This document shows positions 1-22,015 of a stretch of 64,000 nt of DNA, piece by piece. This stretch comes from Haliclona indistincta. Lineage: Eukaryota > Porifera > Demospongiae > Haplosclerida > Chalinidae. The notes under the pieces are model-generated. The model saw only the letters and a program-made list of their open reading frames with translations. It made no database searches and was not told where the DNA came from. Numbering within the stretch: position 1 is the first letter of the stretch; each line of letters begins with the position of its first letter. The stretch spans positions 12,319,764 to 12,383,763 of the forward strand of contig OZ024787.1 in NCBI GenBank assembly GCA_964017065.1. Reading direction: 5' to 3'. Both the position numbers and the translations under genes were made by a program.

Positions 1-1737
1 AGACACCATCATGGTAGGAGAGACACTAGTGGAAACTGCATTGGAAAATAGTTCAGGTTTAGTCTATAGCTATGAATAGCAAAATAATTATTAATTTCAT
101 TCATTGACAACTAAACTAACATTGACACCTTTTTGGAGTAATAGCAACAATAATTATAATAGCAATGAATATTAATTCTATGCACCATAAATGTAAAGCT
201 AACGTATGAATCTAATTATTCAACATTAGCCAAACTTTGTACTGTACATAATATGTACATGTAGCTGACATGTGACTCTACCATAAGTGTTCTTACTTTG
301 TCAAATAGACAATCATTCAAAGCACAAAATTCAAAAGTGTTGAATGTGGGCCAGACTTTGCCTCTGTAAGATAGTGCACATTTTAACAGCTTTTTCTGTA
401 ATTTGGCATTTCTATGACACTATAAACACCAGTTAAGGTGACAAATTATGGGTGATACCAATAATGAAGTCTACTTTAAATTCAGGGTTATTAAAAGTAT
501 AGTCAAAGTAATTCAGATGTATAATTATACCTGTACTGATCTCCACAGTCACTAGTGGGTAGTCGTAGTCATCAATGTTACCAAGAGTCACAGTAGCAAG
601 TGAACTGCTGCCTTCTTCATAACCTGCAGGACCATCGTGTTCCTGAAAATACACAACTAATGTACTGTCTTGTCTCCGTGGCTGGTATAATCCCAGTATG
701 TCTCCCTCCTGGAACTCCAGTGGTGTGGTAAGGGTGTACTCAGCAACATTGTTAACTAGTGCGATAAAAGGGAGCTCGCTAAAATTTGCTTTAGTGTAGC
801 TGGTTCCTCCAGTATTCCGCCATATTTGTAGCTCAGGTTGTAAGGACTCACTATTGTCTGTAGTACCTCCCACTATCCACTTGGTGATGAAGCCATTACA
901 AGTGAAGGTGATGTCTGGGAAGAGATACTGTTTTTCACTAATTCTTGTCACATCATTGATATTGAGATCCAGTGCACCTTGCCTCAGGACAGAACGACTA
1001 GAAAAACTACCAGTACAGCTGGATGAGTCTGTGATTGATACAAATATTATAGCAAAATTTAATGCTAGCTTTCTGTTGTACATGTACTAACCTGTCACTG
1101 GTGATATAAGAACTAGCTCATCGCTTTTTTCTGAAAGATCAGGTAGGCTAATTGTTGATGGGGCGTTGTTACCAAGTTCATAAGTAGTAGCAGTTGCTGA
1201 TCTATAGTACACTCTCACTATACTTTTATCCTTAGCTGGTTGATACACTCCCAACTTATCTCCACTCTGGAACGACATGGGAGTGGTCAGATTATACTGG
1301 AGCACTCCATCAGGACTAAAAACTCCTGTATTCAGTTGCATCTCTTCACTAGCTTGCCTGGTGTACGTGTTACCATCAGTATTTCTAAATAGCTGTATCT
1401 CTGGATAATCTTCTCTAACTTCATCTTCAGTTGATGTTCTGTACAGTCCGACAAAAAGAAGACCAGTCATGGTTCCACTGCAGCTGAAGCTCTCATCAAG
1501 CAATCTGAACTTGTCGTCCAGACTATCCTCATTTACACCTTCGTTAGAGATCTTCTCAACTCTTTTCATGAGCAGATCTAACTCCATAAACCCGCTGGTA
1601 CAGCCATTGATCACAGCTAGGAATCACGAGAGTACCAGTGCGTATTCATGGTCAGTGTAAAGTAGAATGCCGAGCTTACCTTTGTTACAGACGAAGAGTA
1701 CACCGAACACAGTAAGAATAGAGCCAAGGACGGTCAT
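1..1737 (-). CDS. Receptor A: N-terminal part (signal peptide plus two ectodomain modules), 3' end beyond window
   Basis: Four exons are visible: 1737-1680 (start codon and hydrophobic signal peptide beginning MTVLGSILTVFGVLF), 1616-1092, 1028-531 and 35-1 (cut by the window edge). All junctions are phase 1 with GT/AG borders. Exons 2 and 3 each encode one module of about 170 residues. The two modules share a 'CSG/CNG' motif, 'PE-QIWRNTGG-YT' and 'EYTLTTPLEFQ-GD-LG-YQP', so they are an internal duplication. The last visible exon matches the Ser/Thr-rich stalk exon of receptor C (9499-9552). Whether A has a kinase or a short tail cannot be seen. The ectodomain is nearly identical to that of receptor B. 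I do not recognise the module as a named domain. Confidence 0.82.
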
Positions 1738-1796
1738 TGCACGTTTGGCAAGTTAGTCACCAGCTTAGCTAGAGACTAGTCCAGGCCCATCACTGA

Positions 1797-1862
1797 GCCC
1801 CACCCTCACGTGCACCTCGTTTTTGGGGCGAGGTACTAGGTGTACGTACGAGGGGGTGGGGC
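1797..1862. promoter_or_regulatory. GC-rich inverted repeat upstream of receptor A
   Basis: The arms CCCCACCCTCACGTGCACC and a near-complement (interrupted by a few bases) lie around a GC-rich loop, about 60-125 bp upstream of the A start codon. The same structure occurs upstream of B, and a shorter version upstream of C. The position suggests a proximal promoter element. It contains CACGTG, an E-box-like hexamer. A regulatory role is inferred. Confidence 0.4.
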
Positions 1863-2795
1863 TGGACTCACCTAATTGTTGTTGTAAGTTAGAACGCGCG
1901 ATAGCTTACTTCCATAAACTGACATGAAACTATTTGTTATAAAAAGTTAATTATTGTGTATTATGTATTCAATGTACTGATACACACGTACTAAATGGTT
2001 ACTGTTGTTTGCAATAGTAACAGAACTTTCTGATCATCTCCATTTCTGAATCTTAATTCGTCATGGGCTTACCACTATTTCTCAGTATCTTAATGTATCC
2101 TCAGCTGGGTACAGGGTTCTCATTATGAATGCTCCAGCACTAAGAGAACACCATGGAGTCGTCAAGTGATCCATTCATACACGATCTGACTGTAGATGAA
2201 ACTCTCATTAGAAAGAATCCAAATCCTGTGCTACAATACTTCGGATCCAACCACTGTGGTGCCTCCCTTGAGATTTTCTCTGCTTCTGAAAAAATCTAGT
2301 TTAGTTTCTAGCTGGTACTAAATTCACCCCCGTAAGAGATTCCATGCTGTATTTGGTGATTCAACTGAGCTACTCACTACCTAGCTTACTGTAGCAAGTA
2401 TTGATGATCAGGTGGAGATGCACATGCATTATCATTGCTGCTCGGCAATGATATAGATACTCACATGCAATCATTCCATATGCAAAAATCAACCAGCCAT
2501 TGCAATCTACAATTATATTATGCTCATTCATGCGAGTACATATTACGCGATGGTTCAGGATACTACGAGTTGAAGGTTGCTTGCAGCTGGTAGCTTCATG
2601 GGCTTTTACTTTAGTCATCGATTTAGTTTCCATCTACCCTGCTACCTCAATCATGACAATGTATATGTGAGTAACAACACTAGATACTAGGCAGTCTTTA
2701 AAGGTAACTATACTTGGCTAACATAAAATAAACTTTTAAAAGACAAGCATGCATGCATACAAAGATTGATCACAAGTTATAATTGCTAGATAATA
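1863..2795. other. A-B intergenic region with one short plus-strand ORF
   Basis: There is no convincing gene here. A 48-residue plus-strand frame at 2153-2299 (starts MESSSDPFIHD, ends SASEKI) has ordinary composition but no recognisable family and no splice support; it may be a transposon or exon remnant. The rest is AT-rich and featureless by eye. Confidence 0.3.
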
Positions 2796-5352
2796 TCAGT
2801 AATACATAAGATCCTTCTCAGCTGCCTGTTGTACTGGAGGATTTAATGCAGCACTGCAATGGTTCGTATGAGCTGTTGAGTGTCGCAAACCAACGTCTGC
2901 ATATGAATATTCATATTTGCTGGGAAGAAGGAAAAATTATGTAGATTGCGGAATTATACTAAACCACAAGTACTAATATTTTATTACTGTTTTCAAGTAC
3001 TTACCATGTAGCGGGGAAATTATGGTATTTTTTGTAAATGAAATAAGTACTCTGGCATGTACATTTGAACTTACAGTGTTGTTGGTGTGCTAATTATACA
3101 GTCTAAATCAAACTTACTCATCCATTTCGGCTCCTGCAGGTCTGGAAACAGCATAACACTCATTTTGCTGCAACTGTATTTGATGATTTGATTGCTGTAC
3201 TTGTAAATGAGTGCAATATGCTTCGTTTTGTTGTAAATCTATAGCCTCTTGTTTTTGATCAACTTCAGCATACTCAACTCTGTAAAATCAAGATACATTG
3301 ATACATGAATGTAGTAATACACTGAACATACGTACTGTTGCTGCTTGCTGTCAGCATAGCAATCTTTTTGCCTTAGTTCTACTTCACCATGTTTATCAAT
3401 TTGAAAGCTTGTGTACTTCTTTCTTCGCCAAATCATGAATAATAACAATATTATGGTACTGATTGCTATGGCAATGAATAAAATTAGCAAAACAGGAGCT
3501 ACAGAAGCAAAAATGATGGTATCATTTTCCTCCATCGATGTTGTAATCGAGGGACCAGTTGAGACATTTGGATTAACAATCACTCTGCTAGTGCTGGTTG
3601 AAGGCATACTCTCATCCAATTCACTGGTTTTGACAGTTAGCAGTGGTGACTCTGAGGCTTTGTATACTACAGCTGTTGAATAAGTGTTAAATGGTGTTAG
3701 AAAACTTGAATAAGTGTCAGATGGTGTTGGAAAACTGCTGGATGGTGTTGGAAAACTTGAATAAGTGTTAGATGGTGTTAGAAAACTGCTGGATGGTGTT
3801 GGAAAACTTGAATAAGTGTTAGATGGTGTTAGAAAACTGCTGGATGGTGTTGGAAAACTTGAATAAGTGTTAGATGGTGTTAGAAAACTGCTGGATGGTG
3901 TTGGAAAACTGCTGGATGGTGTTAGAATGCTAGTAGCATAACTTGATGTCACAGTTGAAATCACAGTAGTAGCCACAACATTTGTAGTATCACAGCAATG
4001 TTGTGATGACAAAAATGATGATGTAGACGGTGTAACCATCACTACAAAAATATTTTTAAATAAGGTTTTCAAAGTATGCAACTAAACCAATAATACAGTC
4101 ACCAAACCTTAGTTCAGTTCAGCCAAACAAAATTAAAAATACGTATCAGAATTAGTATGATACAAGTATGTTTACCTGTACTGATCTCCACAGTCACTAG
4201 TGGGTAGTCATAGTCATCAACGTTACCAAGAGTCACAGTAGAAAGTGAACTGCTGCCTTCTTCATAACCTGCAGGACCATTATGTTCCTGAAAATACACA
4301 ACTAATGTACTGTTCTGTCTCCGTGGCTGGTATAATCCCAGTATGTCTCCCTCCTGGAACTCCAGTGGTGTGGTAAGGGTGTACTCAGCAACATTGTTAA
4401 CTAGTGCGCTAAAAGGGAGCAGGCTAAAATTTGTTTTTGTGTAGCTGGTCCCTCCAGTATTCCGCCATATTTGTAGCTCAGGCTGTATGGACTCAGAGTT
4501 GTCTGTAGTACCTCCCACTATCCACTTGGTGATGAAGCCATTACAGGTGAAGGTGATGTCTGGAAAGAGATACTGTTTTTCACTAATTCTTGTCACATCA
4601 TTGATATTGAGATCCAGTGCACCTTGCCTCAGGACAGAACGACTAGAAAAACTACCAGTACAGCTGGATGAGTCTGTTTTGATACAAATTATTAATGTTA
4701 ACTTTCAGTTGTACTAACCTGTAACTGGTGATATTAGAATTAGCTCATCAAATTTTTCTGCGAGATCAGGTATGCTAATTGTTGATGGGGCATTGTTACC
4801 AAGTTCATAAGTAGTAGCAGTTGCTGATCTATAGTACACTCTCACTATACTAACATCCTTAGCTGGTTGATACACTCCCAACTTATCTCCACTCTGGAAC
4901 GACATGGGAGTGGTCAGATTATACTGGAGCACTCCATCAGGACTGAAAACTCCTGCAGTCAGTTGCATCTCTTCACTGGCTTGCTTGATGTACGTGTCAC
5001 CACCAGTATTTCTAAATAGCTGTATCTCAGGATAATCTTCTCTATCGTCACCAGTTCTGTACAGTCCAACAAAAAGAATGCCAGTCATGATTCCACTGCA
5101 GCTGAAGCTCTCATCAAGCAATCTGAACTTGTCGTCCAGACTATCCTCATTTACACCTTCGTTAGAGATCTTCTCAACTCTTTTCATGAGCAGATCTAAC
5201 TCCATAAACCCGCTGGTACAGCCATTGATCACAGCTAGGAGTCAAGAGAGTACCAGTACGTATTGGTCAGTGTAAAGTAGAATGCCGAGCTTACCTTTGT
5301 TACAGACGAAGAGCACACCGAACACAGTAAGAATAGAGCCAAGGATGGTCAT
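2796..5352 (-). CDS. Receptor B: kinase-less type I membrane receptor with ITIM-like tail
   Basis: Six exons (5352-5295, 5234-4719, 4673-4176, 4041-3336, 3279-3118, 2919-2796) join with consistent phases into 2064 bp, or 687 residues plus stop. The order is signal peptide, two related ectodomain modules, and a Ser/Thr/Pro stalk made of a 17-residue repeat. Then come one membrane segment (about 20 aliphatic residues before IWRRKK) and a Gln-rich cytoplasmic tail without a kinase. The tail contains VEYAEV, which fits the ITIM consensus, plus NECYAV, YSYADV and a C-terminal YY. It is most likely a cell-surface receptor signalling through phosphotyrosine. The gene lies head-to-tail with C, whose stop codon is only about 258 bp upstream of the B start. 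Ligand and partners are unknown. Confidence 0.85.
3673..3925 (-). repeat. 51-bp tandem repeat encoding the receptor B stalk
   Basis: About four copies of a 51-bp unit lie within exon 4 of receptor B. Each encodes 17 residues of the type TYSSFPTPSSSFLTPSN. The Ser/Thr/Pro content suggests an O-glycosylated, extended membrane-proximal stalk. Copy number is likely to vary between alleles. Confidence 0.8.
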
Positions 5353-5404
5353 CACACGTTTGGCAAGTTAGTCACCAAGAAACTGAAGTTCTCCGTCCAG
5401 GCCA

Positions 5405-5475
5405 GTCACTGAGCCCCACCCTCACGTGCACCCCGTTTTTGGGGCGAGGTGTACGTGAGGGTGGGGCTGGCTCAG
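5405..5475. promoter_or_regulatory. GC-rich inverted repeat between receptor C stop and receptor B start
   Basis: The left arm GAGCCCCACCCTCACGTGCA and the right arm (near 5449-5475) are near-perfect complements around a short loop with GTTTTTGGGGCG. The structure is centred about 90 bp upstream of the B start, like the one upstream of A. A promoter or terminator function is inferred from position only. Confidence 0.45.
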
Positions 5476-5609
5476 AGAACATGCGATACGTAACACTCGT
5501 GCATCAGAATATGTAACCGATCAATTCTGTGTGTATCAGAGTTCATTGTTCACGCAAATCAAGGGATAATAATAACGTAAAAAACGAGAAGAACATTGTG
5601 TGGAAATAT

Positions 5610-11067
<5,458 letters not shown>

Positions 11068-11114
11068 TGCACGCTTTAAAAGTTGGTCACTCGTCTAAGA
11101 ACTGTGCGACAAGT

Positions 11115-11160
11115 GAGGCCTGCCCTCACGTATCCTCGTCATTGAGGGCGGGGCTGGTAC
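11115..11160. promoter_or_regulatory. Short GC-rich inverted repeat upstream of receptor C
   Basis: GCCCTCACG and GAGGGCGGGGC lie about 60-90 bp upstream of the C start codon, in the same position as the longer hairpins upstream of A and B. This supports a shared promoter architecture, but the stem here is short and could be coincidental. Confidence 0.3.
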
Positions 11161-11246
11161 TTTACATCATAGATAATACAGTACATGCAAACCTGCGCAA
11201 ACTTGAGCATTAGTTTATTTTTGCTTGAAACAATGTCCAGTTGTAC

Positions 11247-11720
11247 TAGTTTGTAAGTCAGAGTGCAGGTCAGAAGCAGTGCCATGAGGAGCCCCCAGCA
11301 TGGCACGACTCACGAGTAATCCACTTCTGTATACTAGCTGATTGTCAGTCGGGAGTGGAAAATACTAAAGTATATTCTTCCTGATGCCTCAGGGTGCCTG
11401 CATGCAGAAGAACATGTCTTGCACTGTAAATCATATCATTGCATTACCCGCAGCAATCCATCATGGGACAGCCAGGAGGAAGAGGAAGGAGTCAGGCAAT
11501 ATCTATAATCCATAAGAGCAAGTGCCTAAAGTTAACAGTAGAATAAGTACACCAAGATAAAAATGTAAGGGACGATCCAAGTCCCACAATAAAATTATGC
11601 ATAGCACACAAATTTCTGGACATCAAGGTATGCAATTTGCCTTTAAACTAGAAAATCAATTAAAGTATGTTCTTGCATGCTGATCTTAATGACCAACAAG
11701 CTCATTAGTTATGAAAGTCA
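11247..11720 (-). pseudogene. Remnant of a kinase 3' end (two terminal exons plus flank)
   Basis: 11247-11400 aligns by eye with the last exon of receptors C and D (around the dipeptides of LQQQY, STMLGAP and the W-H-P region). 11450-11535 aligns with the penultimate exon (LPPPPGCPRAVYQIMMDCW). Both carry deletions: the stretch encoding the AVYQIM part is missing, and the frame is broken. Flank to about 11720 resembles the intron at 6020-6130. It is a leftover of an ancestral tandem duplication between C and D and has no coding potential. Confidence 0.72.
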
Positions 11721-12057
11721 CGGTTTTATCTGTACATGCACTGAAAAGTTCGTCTTGATGTGCATACTGTACTATATGCCACCAAACCGAGCTCCAAATG
11801 ACAAACCCATCTCCCCAATTTTTTGTTCAGGGTGGGGCTGTTACAGTGCACATAGCCTGCAGGCGGTGCAGCATGTCTCTCACGCTCAACGGTGAGTGTA
11901 CTCAATATATCATATTAATTAAAATGAGAGAATGATAATATTGATCAACTGTGTAGTTAAATTTGATAGAAATAACGTACATGAGGTTTGTTTGACTGAT
12001 GACTGTAGGTGAGAACGATGATAAAACATTAAAATCATTATGTTATCACAACCAGTG

Positions 12058-16784
<4,727 letters not shown>

Positions 16785-17680
16785 TGCACGCTGTTGCATG
16801 AAATCACCATAATACGTTAGGTCGATCGTCTACCGAGAAATAAGACTGCTGTAACGTGGGCGGAGCTACGTAAGGTGGTGCCTAAAACCAAAACCCGGGA
16901 CGGGACGGGACATGCGCGGGACGTCCCGCCGGGACAGGACCATCCAATCCCGTGATCCCGTCCCAAGCTGAAATCAGGAAGCTCCTGCAAGCAGCGCAAT
17001 GTTTAAGACAGCACTCTTCTAGCTTTGGTTGACTTTCTATGCCACCAAAGATAAAAATTATTATCAATGCCATTGAGAAGTGAGTGCTGCAGATCAAGAA
17101 GCCTGCAGTTACGTACGTTCATGACTTTTCGAATTATGAATGGAACATCAAAACTATGTGGTGTCAGCATGCTATTGATCGTCTATGGACAGTGTCTTTG
17201 CCTAGTTCAAGTAGTACACCATCCTATGTAAAAATGCAGTAGTTATAGACACTACTCCCAACAATACCGTGACCGTTATAACAAGACGATCTACAATAGA
17301 ACAATGTGCTGTTCATTCTTGATTCTTCATTGTTCACAAACCATTTTATAAGACCACTGATCTCTTCTTATTATAATTATTGCTTGCACATTCATGCCTA
17401 TGCATTAATACTCACCTTTCTCATTATAATAATAATCACCTTTCTTAATACTTACCTTTCTCGGATAAGTTAGTAGCAATACTGATATATTCATTATGCC
17501 TCGGTGGGCGGAGCCACGGGGCATACAGTAGTCGTGTTGTGTATCTGTCTGTCTGTCTGTCGGCAGGATTTCTCGTCGCTCGCTGAAAGCTAAGCGCTGA
17601 AACGTGCAACACAAGCTAAAGTCGATATTTGCTTGAAAATGAATTGTAAGGATTTTGGTTATAAGGCTCTGTTCGTGAGT

Positions 17681-17950
17681 TATACATGGTTTCGCGACAG
17701 AGGCGTGATGGAATGTTCGCGCTGAATATAATGAGAAAAACGCGCTATGACGAGGTGACCGCCTACTGGTGGACAGGGTCCACGGATGAATTTCGCGGTA
17801 ATATACTGATCTACTGTCAGCTTCGCATACGTTCGCGAATTTCATCCGTGGACCCTGTCCACCAGTAGGCGGTCACCTCGTCATAGCGCGTTTTTCTCAT
17901 TATATTCAGCGCGAACATTCCATCACGCCTCTGTCGCGAAACCATGTATA
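17681..17950. repeat. Almost perfect 118-bp-arm palindrome (foldback MITE)
   Basis: Arms 17681-17798 and 17833-17950 are complementary with only about one mismatch seen, around a 34-bp loop. The ends are TATACATGG/CCATGTATA. Related Helentron copies read GAGTTATGGCG at this point, so the palindrome is an insertion at a TA-containing site. It has no gene of its own; open frames across it are accidental. Confidence 0.8.
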
Positions 17951-18264
17951 GCGTGATTGCTTACCTCGCGATCGCCGGCTGGCGATCTAGTTGCTGATGT
18001 AAAGACAAAATTGTCTATTGCTGGCTCCCTTACAGCTAGTGAGTTCGCCTTTACTTCAGAACAGCACGGCAGACTTGTATATGAAGCTGCGTTCTAGAGT
18101 TATGGCGTAGCTTTGCTTACCTCGCGATCGATGGCCGTTGCTGGCGATCTAGAGTTCTCCGTAGACAAAACTATCCACAGTTGACTGCCTAGAAGCTGAT
18201 AGGTTACATCGTATGTCTAAAGAAATTGTGTAAGCAAGCTATGGACGCTATCTCGCTCGTTGTA

Positions 18265-19510
18265 CAGTGCTTCCAGTCTAGACATTCCAAAATTGCACAT
18301 TTCACTAACATGAAATGTTTTTACTCATAAAAACTAAACGATAGGTTTTATAGCAGTCAAACTTGGTGAGAAGGCTGATACATCCTTCTAGAGTAAGTGT
18401 GCTTAGTCTAAACTGCAAGCCTTACTTGATCTCAAAGATACAAACGGTGAAGTGGCAGTTGTCGGAACCACCCAATTAGCTTTTATTTTTAGACCATAAA
18501 ATCTGTAAGAAGCTTAGTTAAGGAAAAAGCTTTGGTGTGCAGGCGAACAACTAGTTCATCTACCAAATACTCTAGAGCCAATGCTTAACTATCACGCAAA
18601 CTAAAGTTCGGTCCAAAACAAACTCAAAAATCAACAAAAAATCAAAGTCAGAAAGTTTTTAGACTCAAAAATCTGCAACTTTGCGAGTTAAGAAAAAGCG
18701 CTCCGCAGGCAAGTAGCCTTATGCCTTAGCTAATCACAGCTCTTCGCTCGTGGCTGTAACTTACACCGTCGGCGAATACGAGGTGCTGGTAGCAGCAGCA
18801 CTCGCCCGTTCTGTTCGTCTTCGTCTTTGTTATGACGTGCCAATGACTGGTACCAGATTGATGACGTCAATTTATCTGCATATCCGATAGAATATGCGGG
18901 AATGTACGGTCATCAACTTGGAAAACGTCATTGATACGTCATAAACTAAGACGAAGACGAACAGAGCGGGCGAGTGCTGCTGCTACCAGCACCTCGTATT
19001 CGCCGACGGTGTAAGTTACAGCCACGAGCGAAGAGCTGTGATTAGCTAAGGCATAAGGCTACTTGCCTACGGAGCGCTTTTTCTTAACTCGCAAAGTTGC
19101 AGATTTTTGAGTCTAAAAACTTTCTGACTTTGATTTTTTGTTGATTTTTGAGTTTGTTTTGGACCGAACTTTAGTTTGCATGATAGTTAAGCATTGGCTC
19201 TAGAGTATTTGGTAGATGAACTAGTTGTTCGCCTGCACACCAAAGCTTTTTCCTTAACTAAGCTTCTTACAGATTTTATGGTCTAAAAATAAAAGCTAAT
19301 TGGGTGTTTCCGACAACTGCCACTTCACCGTTTGTATCTTTGAGATCAAGTAGGGCTTGTAGTTTAGACTAGGCACACTTACTCTAGAAGGATGTATCAG
19401 CCTTCTCACCAAGTTTGACTGCTATAAAACGTTTCGTTTAGTTTTTATGAGTAAAAACATTTCATGTTAGCAAAACGTGCAATTTTGGAATGTCTAGACT
19501 GGAAGCACTG
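18265..19510. mobile_element. Tc1/mariner-like foldback element
   Basis: It begins CAGTGCTTCCAGTCTAGAC, ends with the exact complement, and is flanked by TA on both sides (18263-18264, 19511-19512). CAGT ends plus a TA duplication are the Tc1/mariner hallmark. The arms are about 600 bp each and meet near 18888. The arms differ by only scattered substitutions. No transposase is present. It interrupts Helentron copy H1. Confidence 0.78.
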
Positions 19511-19700
19511 TATGTGCTGTGCCCTGAACAATATAGACACGCCCAGTTGAATCAGCACTGGTCAGCACTGATTGGCTTCTGATTGCATAACTATTATACT
19601 GCATTGTGATTGCTGTACAGAAAGGTACAACAGCTGCAGTTTGTTGCTGTGTATGTGAAATGGTTGCATTCCACCGAGGCATCTGCACCTTTGGTGCTTC

Positions 19701-20318
19701 TGTCAGTCAGTCTGTCGCAACGATTTCTCGTAGCTCGCTGAAAACTAATCGCTGAAAAAAGCAGCACGGGTAGAAATCGATACTTGCTCGGATCTGAATT
19801 TTCAGAAGTTTGATTTTAAAGCTTAGTGCGTAAGTTACCGCGTGAATTGCTCACGGCTGGTTCAGTTTTGTAGCGCACGCTGAAAGTTCAGCTCTGAAAC
19901 TAGCAATGCAAGTAGTACACGGTATTATCTCGCTCTAGAACATGTGAAAACTTTATACGAAGCTTTGTTCGTGAGTTATGGCGCAATTTGCTCACCGGCT
20001 CGCGATCGAGCTGTTGCTGGCGATCTGGAAAGGCAAAGCTATCCATAGGTGACTACCTATAAGCTTATAGGTTAGAATTTCACTACAGGATAGCAGCACA
20101 GGTCCAGAGAAATTGTGTGAGCAAGCTATGGAAGCTATCTAGTATGCATGGGCTGTACTGAACATTGTAGACACGCCCAGTTGAATTGTGGTCAGCACTG
20201 ATTGGCTTCTGATTGCATAACTATATATTGCTGTACAGAAAGGCTGCAGTTTATTATGCCTCGGTGTGGGCGGAGCCACGAGGCATACAGTAATCGTGGT
20301 GTCAGTCATTCTGTCATT
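19701..20318 (+). mobile_element. Truncated Helentron copies (H2 body and an isolated 5' end)
   Basis: 19701-20255 resembles the body of H3 but lacks the 5' terminus, and it abuts the 3' hairpin of H1 directly. 20256-20318 is a 5' end only (ATGCCTCGGTGTGGGCGGAG). Such head-to-tail partial copies are expected from rolling-circle transposition. Non-coding. Confidence 0.6.
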
Positions 20319-21101
20319 ATGCCTCGGTGGGCGGAGCCACGAGGCATACAGTAGTCGTGGTGTCAGTCAGTCAGTCATTCATTCTGTCAGTCTGTCGCAA
20401 CGATTTCTCGTCGCTCGATGAAAACTAATCGCTGAAACAAGCAACACGGGTAGAAATCGATACTTGCTCGGATTTGTATTTTCAGAAGTTTGATTTTAAA
20501 GCTTAGTGCGTAAGTTACCGTGTGAATTGCTCTCGGTTGGTTCGGTTTTGTAGCGCACGTTGAAAGTTAAGCTCTGAAACTAGCAATGCAAGTAGAACAC
20601 GGTATTACCTCGCTTTTGAACATGTGAAAACTTTATATCAAGCTTAGTTCGTGAGTTATGGTGCTATTTGCTCACTTTGTTTACCGTTGCTGGTGATCTG
20701 GACTTCTCCAAAGGCAAAGCTGTCCACAGTTGACTGCCTAGAAGTTGATAGGTTAGAATTTTACTACAGGATAGCAGCGCAGGTCCAGAGAAATCGTGTA
20801 AGCAAGCTATGGAAGCTATCTAGCTCGTGGTATGCGTGTGCTGTGCTAAACACTGTAGACACGCCCAGTTGAATTGTGGTTAGCACTGATTGGCTTCTGA
20901 TTGCATAACTAAAGCACTGCATTGTGATTGCTGTACAGAAATCCTGTATAGATGCATCTGCAGTTGCTGTGTTTGTGGAATGGTGGGTAGTTACTGTACA
21001 GGAAATGTGCTATAGCTTGTATAATAGGAGGAGTTTACTGTAGCTAGTCCAGTGCTGTGTACAATAATGGAATTCCACCGAGGCATCAGCACCTTTGGTG
21101 C
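20319..21101 (+). mobile_element. Complete non-autonomous Helentron copy H3
   Basis: This 783-bp copy has the 5' end ATGCCTCGGTGGGCGGAGCC, CGAGGCATACAGTAGTCGTG and a CAGT/CATT simple repeat. The 3' end has TTCCACCGAGGCATCAGC and the hairpin GCACCTTTGGTGC (21089-21101). It is a useful reference for the family because both termini are intact. It has no coding capacity. Confidence 0.72.
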
Positions 21102-21573
21102 CTAGTTCATTCATTCATTCATTCATTCAGTCAGTCTGTCGCAACGATTTCTCGTAGCTCGCTGAAAACTAATCGCTGAAACAAGCAACACGGGTAGAAA
21201 TCGATAGTTGCTCGGATTTGAATTTTCAGAAGTTTGATTTTAAAGCTTAGTGCGTAAGTTACCGCGTAAATACCTCACCTGGATGGCTATTGGTGGACTT
21301 CTCTGAAGACAAAGTTGTCTACAGATGGCTGCCTTGCAGCCAGTGAGTTTGTGAACAGCGTGGAAGATCTACTAGTAACGGATGCAAAATGCAGCTCGTG
21401 ATTCAAAAGCTGCAAGCTTGCTAGCAACCGTGTGCTGTTGGCCGCGCCCATGCAGCTAGATACGTACACGCCCTTATTTTCATGATAAAGTCACGTGGAA
21501 TGTTCAGAGAGTTTATTATCGTCGAAGCGACCTGAAATACAGTGCGAATCAAGTTGTCAGTGGCTGTTTCCAT

Positions 21574-21964
21574 TTGCTGTTCATGATCAAGGACTTCAAG
21601 TTCATCACGCTCAGGTCGATCAAGATGACCAGTCATCGTGTCAGATCGAGACCCAGACATATTCTTGCCTTGGCTACACTTCTGCTGTGTCTTCTAAGAG
21701 CACAGCAAGCATTTGTGGAAGATGTCTCAGTAGTACATATCCCTACTTTTTTGGCTGTTTCTTCACTCAATACTCGGTCTGTTCTCCGTACTCGTCCGTG
21801 CTTTTATCACTCACGGCGTCCCTACTCTGCAACTATTTTCTTTCTTCTCCTCATTGCTGGTGACGTCGAAGTCAACCCTGGGCCTTTAGATAACCGGCCA
21901 GTTCCAACCCGTGGAGACTCTCTGCCAGTTTTAGCCACAGGAAACTCTCAGCCAGCTCCAGCCA
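21574..21964 (+). CDS. Leader exon of Helentron protein with 2A-type motif
   Basis: This frame is open from 21574 and a likelier start is the ATG at 21625. It encodes a basic segment, a hydrophobic LALATLLLCLL stretch, a second hydrophobic stretch (ATIFFLLLIAG), and then GDVEVNPGP (21859-21885). The last matches D-V/I-E-x-N-P-G-P, the ribosome-skipping 2A consensus. A 49-bp GTATGT...TTGCAG intron (21965-22013) would join it in phase 1 to 22014, in frame with the ATG at 22016. Translation would then yield a secreted-type leader and a separate Rep protein. The splice is predicted and not shown. Confidence 0.6.
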
Positions 21965-22015
21965 GTATGTTATAGTGCAGATTTCTGCAGGTTTTACTCA
22001 ATTTTTATTGCAGAC

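Larger units (their letters stand above)
17496..19700 (+). mobile_element. Non-autonomous Helentron copy H1
   Basis: The 5' end is ATGCCTCGGTGGGCGGAGCC with a small hairpin (ATGCCTCG/CGGGGCAT). The 3' end has CCACCGAGGCAT followed by the hairpin GCACCTTTGGTGC (19685-19697). The inverted motif near both ends and the terminal 3' hairpin fit Helentrons (Helitron2). It is non-coding and carries two younger foldback insertions, at 17681 and 18265. Confidence 0.7.

Noticed and set aside
2370..2633. Minus-strand 87-codon ORF between A and B
   Set aside because: No family resemblance, no signal or exon structure, composition like intergenic DNA.
17686..17868. Short ORF inside the palindrome
   Set aside because: It is produced by the foldback arms. 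Both strands of a palindrome are equally open.
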